A stretch of 10,186 nt of DNA. It comes from Flavobacteriaceae bacterium UBA6231 (GTDB taxonomy: Bacteria; Bacteroidota; Bacteroidia; Flavobacteriales; Flavobacteriaceae). A program made the translations under genes and the position numbers. The stretch is from NCBI GenBank assembly GCA_002441545.1, contig DJWL01000084.1:8874-19059 (forward strand). Direction: 5' to 3'. The notes beneath the pieces were generated by a model. That model searched no databases. It saw only the letters and a program-made list of their open reading frames with translations, and was not told where the DNA came from. Of this stretch, positions 1 through 7,787 are shown piece after piece. The first letter of the stretch is position 1. Each line of letters opens with the position of its first letter.

Positions 1-1136
1 ATACATCCATTTTCTGAAGCCAACACGTAATAGGTTGTTGTAGTTCCTATAACCGGCGTAAATGATAAACCGTTCCAAACTTGATTTCCTCCTGTGGGAG
101 CATCAAACCATAGCACATCTGCTGTTGGTGAGGAAGCAATGGCCTCTAAATCTATACTACCGGCACCGCATCTTGAATTTGGATAGGTTTCAATAATTTT
201 GGCAACACTAAAATGGGTACTCGCAGAAATATTTAAAACAGGGTCATTAGGAAACCCGCCATATTCAACAATATATCCTTTGGGTTGATAATCTCCAGGG
301 GTAATATCACCAGTATTTGACAAATCGTTCCAGGATCCTTTTATACCAGTATTAAATGTTACATGGGCATAATCTTCTCCACCACAGCAGTTATTCGGTT
401 CCCCATTATTCCAATTGGCATAATTAGGTGTAGAGCCATTGGCGACTCCGTTCCAAAAAATGACGTCAGCTTCTGGACCAGTAACCCATTTCCAAACGCC
501 TTCGGTTTCGGCGTCGCTTCCTCCTATCCATCCAGCTCCTGCCGCTTGCTCGCCGGCTAATTGGGCTTCTTCTGGATACAAAATGGTTGCTAAATAGCCT
601 TGTAATCCAAAGTAAAATCTTGACTCTGCCGCGACTTTAGCATCTGACCATGTAATTCCCACATCGGGCACATATTCATAATAATGGCCCGTTTTGGGCA
701 AATAATTGGCATCTCCTATAGTAAACGAGAAAAATTTTTCAGAGGGGGTGTTGCTTGAACTTATAAAAACCACATCTTTTACGGCTGCAATCAAATCTAC
801 ATAAAATGCTTGTGGTGTACCGTTGCCTTTAATGGTTAATTTCCCTTCCGTAGTATTCCAAAATGTTGCTATATTTGGGTGAGTACCGGTTAACTTTAAT
901 AAATCTTGACCAATGGCATATCCTGTGGATATTTGTATGTAAACTGCTTCTATTTCTATGTCATCCGGATCATCTATCTTGAAGTCCGTTACCACATTCA
1001 TTTCGCTTAAAGGGCAGTAAACCCGTTCACCCTCAGCCGTAATAACCGGTGGTTCATTATTGCTTTGGCCTTTTACATCATGGGCAAAAGAAATCCAAAG
1101 CACAAAAACACAAATTATGTTAAATCTAAGGGACAT
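1..1136 (-). CDS. Secreted C-type lectin-like domain protein, 3' part outside window
   Basis: The frame is open from the ATG at 1136 to the left edge: 378 codons with no stop, so the C-terminus is missing. Residues 1-24 look like a signal peptide (hydrophobic core IICVFVLWISFA, likely cleaved near VKGQ-S). Residues about 28-142 resemble the cadherin-like segment that often precedes lectin domains in flavobacterial surface proteins (PPVITAEG start, DPDD at 57-60). Residues about 144-293 are a C-type lectin-like domain: WIGGSD at 203-208, EGVWKWVTGPE, NYANWNNGEPNN, the calcium/sugar-type EPN triplet at 246-248, WND at 269-271, and a closing GYIVEYGG. From about 320 an Ig-like domain of the CHU_C-associated type begins (C323, WFD, TTYYV, C378). 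Known relatives end in a gliding-motility/type IX sorting domain, so export to the cell surface is inferred. The ligand is unknown. Base composition looks less AT-rich than the genes at 1357-4390. Confidence 0.85.
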   Translation of the reverse strand, partial: MSLRFNIICVFVLWISFAHDVKGQSNNEPPVITAEGERVYCPLSEMNVVTDFKIDDPDDIEIEAVYIQISTGYAIGQDLLKLTGTHPNIATFWNTTEGKLTIKGNGTPQAFYVDLIAAVKDVVFISSSNTPSEKFFSFTIGDANYLPKTGHYYEYVPDVGITWSDAKVAAESRFYFGLQGYLATILYPEEAQLAGEQAAGAGWIGGSDAETEGVWKWVTGPEADVIFWNGVANGSTPNYANWNNGEPNNCCGGEDYAHVTFNTGIKGSWNDLSNTGDITPGDYQPKGYIVEYGGFPNDPVLNISASTHFSVAKIIETYPNSRCGAGSIDLEAIASSPTADVLWFDAPTGGNQVWNGLSFTPVIGTTTTYYVLASENGC

Positions 1137-1158
1137 GGTAAGAGGTATATTGCTAATA

Positions 1159-1166
1159 CAAATATA
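1159..1166 (-). promoter_or_regulatory. Candidate -7 box for the lectin-domain gene
   Basis: The minus strand reads TATATTTG, a perfect match to the Bacteroidota -7 element TAnnTTTG. It ends 22 nt before the ATG at 1136, which would give a 5' leader of about 15-18 nt. No TTG sits at the usual 17-23 nt upstream spacing: the nearest TTGs are 12 nt or less, or far too distant. The box could therefore be fortuitous in this AT-rich 220-bp gap. I saw no convincing terminator for the upstream glycosyltransferase in the same gap. Confidence 0.4.
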
Positions 1167-1356
1167 GTTATTGCAATTCAAAAAAGTTCTCTTTTAATCT
1201 TCTTTAAGTCAAGATGCACAACTTAAACCATGAACTACATTTTTTTGGCTTCTTCCATATAAACTCACTTTAATGATACTTTATTATTTAAGATATATAA
1301 TTATACACTAACCAAAAAATAATATGCAATTAAAGCTCTAAATTCAAGAAATAAGA

Positions 1357-2835
1357 CTAACCCTTTCTATTTAATTTATAAATTTCAATACCATTAATTA
1401 TTTCATAAAAATTGTACTCCTTTTTTAAAAATCCTTCTATCTCACTTCCGTAAACTTGATGCACGTAAATAGAATCATTTACTAATTTAAGTATAACTTT
1501 AGGTGGCTTACTTACTAAATCGGAATAAATTACTTTTCTATATTTATCTTCAGTTATAAAGATAGAGTTAAAGTATTTACTAGATGAAACTCTACCAGAC
1601 TCTGACAAAGCATCTACAAGTTTTTCATCACCTCCTAAAATATATATAAAATCAGCTTCATTGGTATTATCTCGAATCCATGAGCTAAGCTCTTTTGAAG
1701 ATGAATCTGGAGGATTTAATAAATACTTTGTCGTTAAATAAGTTTGCTTATATGGAAAAAACAAAATAACAATTATATATATTGATAGTTTTGGGTTTAT
1801 CATTTTTAAATAAAAATTATTTGTTTTTAAATTACTCATTACTATTCCTGCAATAATTGACAAAGAAGGAATTACTTGTTTAATTTGATGACCATAATAA
1901 TAACCTGAAGCATTAACTCCAACAAAATCTAATACAAAAAACAAAACGATTCCCCAAAAAAAAGGCTTTTGCTGTAATTGTTTTTGAAAAAAAAACAAAG
2001 CTATAAAAAGGTAAAAAATTACAAATTTTGAAGCAATAAGATTATTCCAAAAATTATCAATATGTACTTTAAAATTTGGTGCTTTAGAACCTGAATTTAA
2101 CAATATTAACCAAGCACCCTCAAAATAATCATATAATGAAACACCATTAAAACAAAGAATTAAATAAGATAATGCCATGGACGCTAAGCATCCCAAAAGA
2201 AACAAAAACACACCTCTTATCTTATTTTTTAATAAGAAACCATTAGCTGTGTATAATAAAAAAAACAATATAAGAGCCAGAAATGTGGTTAATGCAATTT
2301 GCTTGAACGAGATTGCCATTCCAATAGACATTCCTGCCAAAAACAAGTATGGTTTCATGCTCTCAATATTGTTAGATTTCAAAATAAAATATAAAGCTAA
2401 AACTGAAAACAAAACCATAAAAACCTCTGGGTGTGAGAAACAGTAGCCATCTAGTAAATACCAACAAGTACTTAGTCCAAAAAGAATCATACAAAAAATT
2501 CCTGCCAATTTATCATATAATTTTAAACAAATTTTATACAGTAACCATGCAGAAAATAGAGTTGAGAAAACACCAATAAACCTAATAAAAAATATATTCC
2601 CTTCTAATAAGAAGTCAGAAATGGCATATAAAATAAATATACCAGGAGTCTTATTTTCTACAGCTCCAACATATGGAGGTATTCCATGTCTATTCCAAAT
2701 TCTACCAATATAGGACCAAAGATGTTCATCATAATTTATTGATAGAAAAAGTGAATTGAAAATGCAAAGAATTAATAACAGAACTAAAATTACATAAGGG
2801 TTGGTTAATAGATCATATAAACTATTTTTTTTCAT
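1357..2835 (-). CDS. GT-C fold membrane glycosyltransferase (PMT/ArnT-like)
   Basis: This 492-residue protein probably transfers a sugar from a polyprenyl-phosphate donor to an acceptor on the periplasmic side of the inner membrane. About 10 or more hydrophobic segments fill residues 13-365, followed by a soluble tail of roughly 125 residues. The first periplasmic loop carries the acidic pair D36-E37 (YDEHLW) expected at the GT-C active site, then PPYVGAVENKTPG at 53-65, which is typical of the PMT_2/ArnT-like family (dolichyl-phosphate-mannose mannosyltransferase-like). The GYYYGHQ stretch in a later loop is also common in this family. The ATG overlaps the end of the FAD oxidoreductase gene by 14 nt, so the two are probably translationally coupled and functionally linked. 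Donor and acceptor cannot be inferred. DNA is very AT-rich, as is common for polysaccharide genes in this phylum. The start is supported by the overlap and the immediate MKKN...TM onset. Confidence 0.82.
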   Translation of the reverse strand: MKKNSLYDLLTNPYVILVLLLILCIFNSLFLSINYDEHLWSYIGRIWNRHGIPPYVGAVENKTPGIFILYAISDFLLEGNIFFIRFIGVFSTLFSAWLLYKICLKLYDKLAGIFCMILFGLSTCWYLLDGYCFSHPEVFMVLFSVLALYFILKSNNIESMKPYLFLAGMSIGMAISFKQIALTTFLALILFFLLYTANGFLLKNKIRGVFLFLLGCLASMALSYLILCFNGVSLYDYFEGAWLILLNSGSKAPNFKVHIDNFWNNLIASKFVIFYLFIALFFFQKQLQQKPFFWGIVLFFVLDFVGVNASGYYYGHQIKQVIPSLSIIAGIVMSNLKTNNFYLKMINPKLSIYIIVILFFPYKQTYLTTKYLLNPPDSSSKELSSWIRDNTNEADFIYILGGDEKLVDALSESGRVSSSKYFNSIFITEDKYRKVIYSDLVSKPPKVILKLVNDSIYVHQVYGSEIEGFLKKEYNFYEIINGIEIYKLNRKG

Positions 2836-4390
2836 GGTATTCCTCTTCCAAATTTATACTCCAAATATTGCTCTTCGTTTTTATTCCTGATATAATATTG
2901 TTTACGGCAGTAATAGATGTTAACATTGAATGGTCTTGATTATTGTATTTATGCATTCCATTTCTACCAACCAAAAACAAGTTCTCCAAAGTATCCGTAA
3001 AGTCTCTTATTATATTAAATTTTGAGTAGGTACCAAAATACGCCGGATATGCTTTTGGAACTCTAATAATGGTGCTATCCAAAACTTGATCTCCATCAAT
3101 AATATCAATACATACTAGCTCTTTAATTGCAAATTCAACAAATTGCTTGTCGCTCATACTCCATAACTCATCTCCTTTATTACAAAAATATTCAAGACCT
3201 ATCCATACTTTAGATTCATCTGAAACCATATAAGGTGACCAATTATTAAATATTTGTAACCTACCAATTTTTACTTCTTTTTCTTGAATGTAAATCCAAT
3301 TATCAGAAACTTTTCCATTAGTGCTTTCAATTTTTAGCTTATTAAGTAACAAACCTACCGTAATAAAATCACGGTATTGTAATCCATTACTTATTTTTTT
3401 TACTTCCTTAGGTGCTTTATCACCAAAACTAGTAATCAAGTGTTTAACTGGCATTGACGAAAAAAAATAATCGCCCTTTAACATCTCTTTTGAATCTGTT
3501 CCTTTATTATAATATCCAACTTCAGTAATATTATTTTCAATAATCTTTAAATTAACAACATTAGCATCCTTGATTATTACGCCCCCTTTTTCTTCAATAA
3601 TTTTAGTTACAGTTTCCCACATTAATCCTGGCCCCAACTTCGGATACATAAATTGTTCGATTAAACTTGTATCTATATTTTTTTGTTCAATTGTCTTACT
3701 TTTTATGAAATTTGATTTTAACGCATGAAGTATGGTTCTTGAAATCGATAATTTTTTTATTCTTTGAGCTCCCCAACTTGCAGAAATTTCTGAACATGAT
3801 GTTCCCCAGACTTTTTCTGTATAATCTTTAAAAAAAGTTTCATAAAGTTCTTTTCCAAATCTATTGATAAAAAAATCTTCCAACGATTTTACATCTTTAA
3901 TAGGTAATAATCTAATTAAAAAATAAGTCCAACCAATCTTAACAATCTTAAAAAAACCTAAAGCAGAAATAGTTTTCCAATTAATTGAAATTGGATAATC
4001 AAAGAACTTCCTAAGAAAAAATATTCTTGATAATCTTGTTCTTATTAAAATAACTTTATCAGTTTTTTCTGGATCAGGACCATCAAGTTCTAATTTTTTA
4101 TTAACTCTCCTTTTATCCACAAAATTCTTTAAATCTAACTCATCTCTGGCTGGAGCACCTTGTATGGGCAATATGTTCTGCCACCATTGCATAACCAAGT
4201 CAGATTTAGAAAAAAACCTGTGACCTCCTATATCAATTCTATTACCCTTATAAACTTCTGTTCTTGAGATTCCTCCTATTTTATTAGATTTTTCAAGTAT
4301 TATCGGTTTAATATCTGTTCTTGTAACAAGCTCATAAGCTGCAGTTAATCCAGCAGGACCAGCTCCAATAATTATTGCATATTTATCCAT
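2822..4390 (-). CDS. FAD-dependent oxidoreductase, polysaccharide-locus type (Glf/protoporphyrinogen-oxidase-like fold)
   Basis: This is a 522-residue soluble flavoprotein. A dinucleotide-binding fold starts at once: IIIGAGPAGL with G9, G11 and G14, then the ribose-binding acid E33 in ILEKS, GG at 39-40 and IDIGGHRFFSK at 52-62. Near the C-terminus VGRNGMHKYNNQDHSM is the second FAD-contact region. The middle carries DYTEKVWGTSC at 189-199 and SWGAQRIKKLS, a signature of a group of NAD(P)/FAD-dependent oxidoreductases distantly related to UDP-galactopyranose mutase and the amine oxidases. Members are frequent in O-antigen, capsule and cell-wall glycan loci, but their reaction is mostly undefined. 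Pairing with an overlapping GT-C glycosyltransferase gene suggests action on a nucleotide- or lipid-linked sugar; this is inference. Upstream mazG ends 44 nt before the ATG and may be co-transcribed. True UDP-galactopyranose mutase is unlikely, because such enzymes are shorter (near 370-400 residues). Confidence 0.83.
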   Translation of the reverse strand: MDKYAIIIGAGPAGLTAAYELVTRTDIKPIILEKSNKIGGISRTEVYKGNRIDIGGHRFFSKSDLVMQWWQNILPIQGAPARDELDLKNFVDKRRVNKKLELDGPDPEKTDKVILIRTRLSRIFFLRKFFDYPISINWKTISALGFFKIVKIGWTYFLIRLLPIKDVKSLEDFFINRFGKELYETFFKDYTEKVWGTSCSEISASWGAQRIKKLSISRTILHALKSNFIKSKTIEQKNIDTSLIEQFMYPKLGPGLMWETVTKIIEEKGGVIIKDANVVNLKIIENNITEVGYYNKGTDSKEMLKGDYFFSSMPVKHLITSFGDKAPKEVKKISNGLQYRDFITVGLLLNKLKIESTNGKVSDNWIYIQEKEVKIGRLQIFNNWSPYMVSDESKVWIGLEYFCNKGDELWSMSDKQFVEFAIKELVCIDIIDGDQVLDSTIIRVPKAYPAYFGTYSKFNIIRDFTDTLENLFLVGRNGMHKYNNQDHSMLTSITAVNNIISGIKTKSNIWSINLEEEYHEKK

Positions 4391-4434
4391 AAATAAGATT
4401 TTCTAATAAGTCACCTTTAAACATATATAAATAC

Positions 4435-5211
4435 CTATTTAAGTAATTTAGCTTCTTCCCAAAACACGTCCATTTCAGCTAATGTCATATCCTTTAAAGG
4501 CTTATTAATTGCTCGAGCTTTTTCTTCAAGGTATTGAAAGCGTTTTGAGAATTTTTTATTGGTACGCTCTAAAGCATTTTCTGGGTTAATTTTTAAAAAT
4601 CGTGCATAATTTACCATTGAGAAAAGTACATCACCAAATTCGCTCTCCATAGCATCTTCATTGCCATTATCTACTTCAGCTTTAAACTCCTGAAGTTCTT
4701 CTTCTACTTTTTCCCAAACCTGATTTGGTTCTTCCCAATCAAACCCCACGCCTGCCACTTTTTCTTGTATTCTATTAGCTTTAACCAAAGCCGGAAGACT
4801 ATTTGGAACTCCTTCTAATACACTTTTTTTACCTTCTTTAAGTTTTAAGTTTTCCCAATTTCGTTTAACATCTTCTTCATTCTCAACTTTTACATCTCCA
4901 TAAATATGTGGATGCCTATTAATTAGTTTTTCACAAATCCCGTTACAAACATCGGCTATATCAAAATCGTTAGTTTCACTTCCAATTCTTGAATAAAATA
5001 CGATATGCAGCAAAACATCACCTAATTCCTTTTTTACTTCTTCCAAATCATTATCTAAAATAGCGTCTCCCAACTCATAGGTCTCTTCAATGGTTAAATG
5101 CCTTAGGCTTTCCATAGTTTGCTTTTTATCCCACGGACAGCCTTCTCGCAATTCATCCATGATTGTTAATAATCTATCAAAAGCTTTCAGTTGATTTTCA
5201 CGAGTATTCAT
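4435..5211 (-). CDS. mazG: Nucleoside triphosphate pyrophosphohydrolase MazG
   Basis: MazG hydrolyses (d)NTPs to the monophosphate and pyrophosphate in the cytosol, removing damaged or non-canonical nucleotides. The 258 residues match the usual length of the two-domain form. The N-terminal repeat opens with the family hallmark GCPWDKKQT (24-32) and has the metal-binding EExxE...ExxD pattern: E42, E43, E46, E62 and D65. The C-terminal repeat keeps the pattern with E171, E172, E175, E191 and D194, so both halves look competent for Mg2+ binding; in E. coli the C-terminal domain is the active one. NRHPHIYGDV (98-107) and GVGFDWE (154-160) are also typical. The start at 5211 fits the family N-terminus. 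A terminator separates it from aconitase, and a promoter-like pair lies 25-57 nt upstream, so it probably begins a transcript that may continue into the FAD oxidoreductase gene. Confidence 0.95.
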   Translation of the reverse strand: MNTRENQLKAFDRLLTIMDELREGCPWDKKQTMESLRHLTIEETYELGDAILDNDLEEVKKELGDVLLHIVFYSRIGSETNDFDIADVCNGICEKLINRHPHIYGDVKVENEEDVKRNWENLKLKEGKKSVLEGVPNSLPALVKANRIQEKVAGVGFDWEEPNQVWEKVEEELQEFKAEVDNGNEDAMESEFGDVLFSMVNYARFLKINPENALERTNKKFSKRFQYLEEKARAINKPLKDMTLAEMDVFWEEAKLLK

Positions 5212-5235
5212 TCAAAAAGTGTTTTTGTAAAAGTA

Positions 5236-5268
5236 CAATTATATACACTTATATTTTTGTTTACAAAA
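5236..5268 (-). promoter_or_regulatory. Candidate promoter of mazG
   Basis: On the minus strand, TTTTG (5264-5268) is followed after a 20-nt spacer by TATAATTG (5236-5243). Only one base differs from the Bacteroidota -7 consensus TAnnTTTG, and the TTG-to-box spacing is as expected. The predicted start of transcription lies about 15-20 nt before the mazG ATG. It stands immediately behind the aconitase terminator, where a new promoter is needed. Random matches are possible in DNA this AT-rich. Confidence 0.45.
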
Positions 5269-5270
5269 CA

Positions 5271-5297
5271 AAAAATCCAGCTTAAAGCTGGATTTTT
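5271..5297 (-). terminator. Rho-independent terminator of the aconitase gene
   Basis: There is a perfect 12-bp inverted repeat, AAAAATCCAGCT / AGCTGGATTTTT, with a 3-nt loop (5283-5285). The core TCCAGCT stem is followed by a run of five T. It begins 20 nt after the aconitase stop codon. The repeat is A-flanked on one side and T-flanked on the other, so it could stop transcripts from either direction, but only minus-strand genes flank it. Confidence 0.85.
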
Positions 5298-5317
5298 ATA
5301 TTAATAATCATCTTGAA

Positions 5318-7588
5318 TTAAGATGCATTTTGTCGTTTAATTAAGTTTAAAGCAGAACCTGCATTATACCAATCTATTTGTGACTGATTATAGGTGTGAT
5401 TTAATTTAATTAAATCTTTGCTTCCATCTGTATGAACAGTTTCAAGTGTTAATTGTTTACCTGGAGCAAATTCATTTAAATCAATAAAGTTGAATGTATC
5501 ATCTTCTTGAATTAAATCATAATCAGCCTCATTAGCAAATGTTAAACCTAACATACCTTGTTTTTTAAGGTTAGTTTCATGAATACGAGCAAATGATTTT
5601 ACAATTACTGCCGCTACACCCAAAAACCTTGGTTCCATTGCAGCATGCTCTCTTGAAGAACCTTCACCATAGTTATGATCACCTACAACAATGGTTTTAA
5701 TTCCTTTTGCCTTGTATTGACGTTGTACATCTGGCACGCCACCATATTCACCTGTTAATTGGTTTTTAACAAAATTTGTTTGTTGATTGTATGCGTTAAC
5801 AGCACCTATTAAACAGTTATTAGAAATATTGTCTAAATGCCCACGAAAGCGTAACCAAGGACCAGCCATACTAATATGATCTGTGGTACATTTTCCAAAT
5901 GCTTTTATCAATAATTTGGCTCCATTGATAGTATTTCCAATCGGCTCAAAAGGCTCTAATAATTGTAATCTTTCAGACGTTGGAGATACATTAACTTGAA
6001 CATGACTTCCATCAGCTTCAGGAGCTAAATACCCATTATCATCTACAGCAAAACCTTTTGGTGGTAACTCCCATCCAGTTGGTTCATCAAACATCACTTC
6101 TTCACCTTTTTCGTTAATAAGCTTATCAGTCATTGGGTTGAAATCTAAACGCCCTGCAATAGCTATGGCAGCTGTAATTTCTGGTGAAGCTACAAACGCA
6201 TGTGTATTTGGATTACCATCAGCACGCTTTGCAAAGTTTCTATTGAAAGAATGTACGATGCTGTTTTTTGGAGCATTTTTAGGATCACTATAACGTGCCC
6301 ATTGTCCAATACATGGTCCACATGCATTTGTAAATATTTTTGCGTCTAATTTTTCAAAAACTTGAAGAATACCATCACGTTCGGCTGTATAACGAACTTG
6401 CTCAGAACCTGGATTGATTCCTAATTCTGCTTTCATTTTCACTCCTTTATCTAACGCTTGTTGTGCTATTGAAGAAGCACGAGATAAATCTTCATAAGAC
6501 GAGTTTGTACAAGATCCAATTAGTCCCCATTCAACAGCAATAGGCCAATCGTTAGCTTTTGCTTTTTCACTCATAGCTTTGCCAACAGTTGTTGATAAAT
6601 CTGGTGTAAAAGGACCGTTTAATAATGGCCCTAATTCTGATAAGTTAATTTCTATAACTTGGTCAAAATATTTTTCTGGACTTGCGTAAACTTCAACATC
6701 CGCAGTAAGATATCCTTTTATTGCATTTGCTGCATCTGCAACATCTGCTCTATCTGTAGAACGTAAATAACGTTCCATAGATTCATCGTAACCAAAAGTA
6801 GAAGTTGTAGCACCTATTTCAGCACCCATATTACAAATTGTTCCTTTCCCTGTGCACGACATAGCCAGAGCACCAGGACCGAAATACTCAACAACTGCTC
6901 CTGTACCTCCTTTTACGGTTAAAATTTCGGCTACTTTTAAAATAACATCTTTAGGTGCAGTCCAACCAGATAGTTTTCCTGTTAATTTAACACCTATTAA
7001 CTTAGGAAATTTTAATTCCCAAGCCATACCAGCCATAACATCCACAGCATCTGCTCCACCAACTCCGATGGCAATCATCCCTAAGCCTCCAGCATTTACA
7101 GTATGAGAATCTGTTCCAATCATCATACCTCCTGGAAAAGCATAGTTCTCTAAAACAACTTGATGAATAATCCCCGCTCCTGGTTTCCAGAAACCAATAC
7201 CGTATTTATTTGAAACCGATTCTAAAAAATTAAATACTTCACTACTTACAGAATTGGCATGTTTTAAATCGACAGTCGCTCCATCCTTAGCCTGAATTAA
7301 ATGATCGCAATGTACTGTTGTTGGTACTGCAACTTTAGACTTTCCAGCTTGCATAAATTGCAATAAAGCCATTTGAGCTGTTGCATCTTGACAAGCTATA
7401 CGGTCTGGTGCAAAATCTACATAATCTTTACCTCTTTCTAATGCTTTAGTAGGATTCCCATCCCAAAGATGTGAATATAAAATCTTTTCAGAAAGTGTTA
7501 ATGGTCTACCTACAATATTACGTGCTTTATCAACGCGTTCAGCCATTTTGGTGTAAACACCCTTAATCATATCGATGTCAAATGCCAT
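5318..7588 (-). CDS. acn: Aconitate hydratase, mitochondrial type
   Basis: Aconitase interconverts citrate and isocitrate through cis-aconitate in the cytosolic TCA cycle, using a [4Fe-4S] cluster. The 756 residues match the mitochondrial aconitase group, which Bacteroidota use (known from Bacteroides fragilis), rather than the longer AcnA/IRP or AcnB forms. Cluster ligands are visible as C360 in GSCTNSSYED and C423 and C426 in NACGPCIGQW. Active-site motifs include HCDH (93-96), GTDSHT (158-163), SFNRNF (447-452) and, in the swivel domain, YGEGSSREHAA (640-650), whose serine and arginine match the catalytic Ser642/Arg644 region of the pig enzyme. The start MAFDIDMIKGVY is typical of the family. 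It appears to be transcribed alone: a strong terminator lies 20 nt downstream and about 200 bp without a gene lie upstream. No iron-responsive or other control site was recognised. Confidence 0.96.
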   Translation of the reverse strand: MAFDIDMIKGVYTKMAERVDKARNIVGRPLTLSEKILYSHLWDGNPTKALERGKDYVDFAPDRIACQDATAQMALLQFMQAGKSKVAVPTTVHCDHLIQAKDGATVDLKHANSVSSEVFNFLESVSNKYGIGFWKPGAGIIHQVVLENYAFPGGMMIGTDSHTVNAGGLGMIAIGVGGADAVDVMAGMAWELKFPKLIGVKLTGKLSGWTAPKDVILKVAEILTVKGGTGAVVEYFGPGALAMSCTGKGTICNMGAEIGATTSTFGYDESMERYLRSTDRADVADAANAIKGYLTADVEVYASPEKYFDQVIEINLSELGPLLNGPFTPDLSTTVGKAMSEKAKANDWPIAVEWGLIGSCTNSSYEDLSRASSIAQQALDKGVKMKAELGINPGSEQVRYTAERDGILQVFEKLDAKIFTNACGPCIGQWARYSDPKNAPKNSIVHSFNRNFAKRADGNPNTHAFVASPEITAAIAIAGRLDFNPMTDKLINEKGEEVMFDEPTGWELPPKGFAVDDNGYLAPEADGSHVQVNVSPTSERLQLLEPFEPIGNTINGAKLLIKAFGKCTTDHISMAGPWLRFRGHLDNISNNCLIGAVNAYNQQTNFVKNQLTGEYGGVPDVQRQYKAKGIKTIVVGDHNYGEGSSREHAAMEPRFLGVAAVIVKSFARIHETNLKKQGMLGLTFANEADYDLIQEDDTFNFIDLNEFAPGKQLTLETVHTDGSKDLIKLNHTYNQSQIDWYNAGSALNLIKRQNAS

Positions 7589-7628
7589 GAGTTTTGTTTT
7601 ATTTTAATTTTGTTTATAAAAAAGTACT

Positions 7629-7655
7629 GCAAATTACGAAATTAATACAAAGTTT
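7629..7655 (-). promoter_or_regulatory. Weak candidate promoter region for aconitase
   Basis: The 199 bp between the decayed acyltransferase and the aconitase start (7589-7787) hold no gene and are very AT-rich. On the minus strand AAACTTTG (7648-7655) differs by one base from TAnnTTTG, and TAATTTGC (7629-7636) has the box with one spacer base missing. Neither has a TTG at the right distance upstream. Aconitase needs a promoter somewhere here, but the sequence does not single one out. Confidence 0.25.
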
Positions 7656-7787
7656 TAAAAATAAACCCAGTAATACAGCTATGATTTATGCTAATTTATT
7701 ATAGTTATATAAAATAATTATATCATTGGTTTTTTAATAATTATCGATATAAAAAATTGAGTAATTAACAATTTAATCGCCAAATTT

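Noticed and set aside
363..560. A 65-residue plus-strand open frame
   Set aside because: It lies antisense within the lectin domain of the secreted protein and has no independent support.
1203..1229. A 7-bp inverted repeat TTTAAGT/ACTTAAA downstream of the glycosyltransferase, as a possible terminator
   Set aside because: The stem is short and AT-only apart from one pair, the loop is 11 nt and no T run follows on the minus strand. It lies over 100 nt after the stop codon.
2177..2446. An 89-residue plus-strand open frame
   Set aside because: It lies antisense to transmembrane segments of the GT-C glycosyltransferase, and its composition reflects that strand.
6852..7106. An 84-residue plus-strand open frame
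   Set aside because: It lies antisense to a highly conserved part of aconitase.
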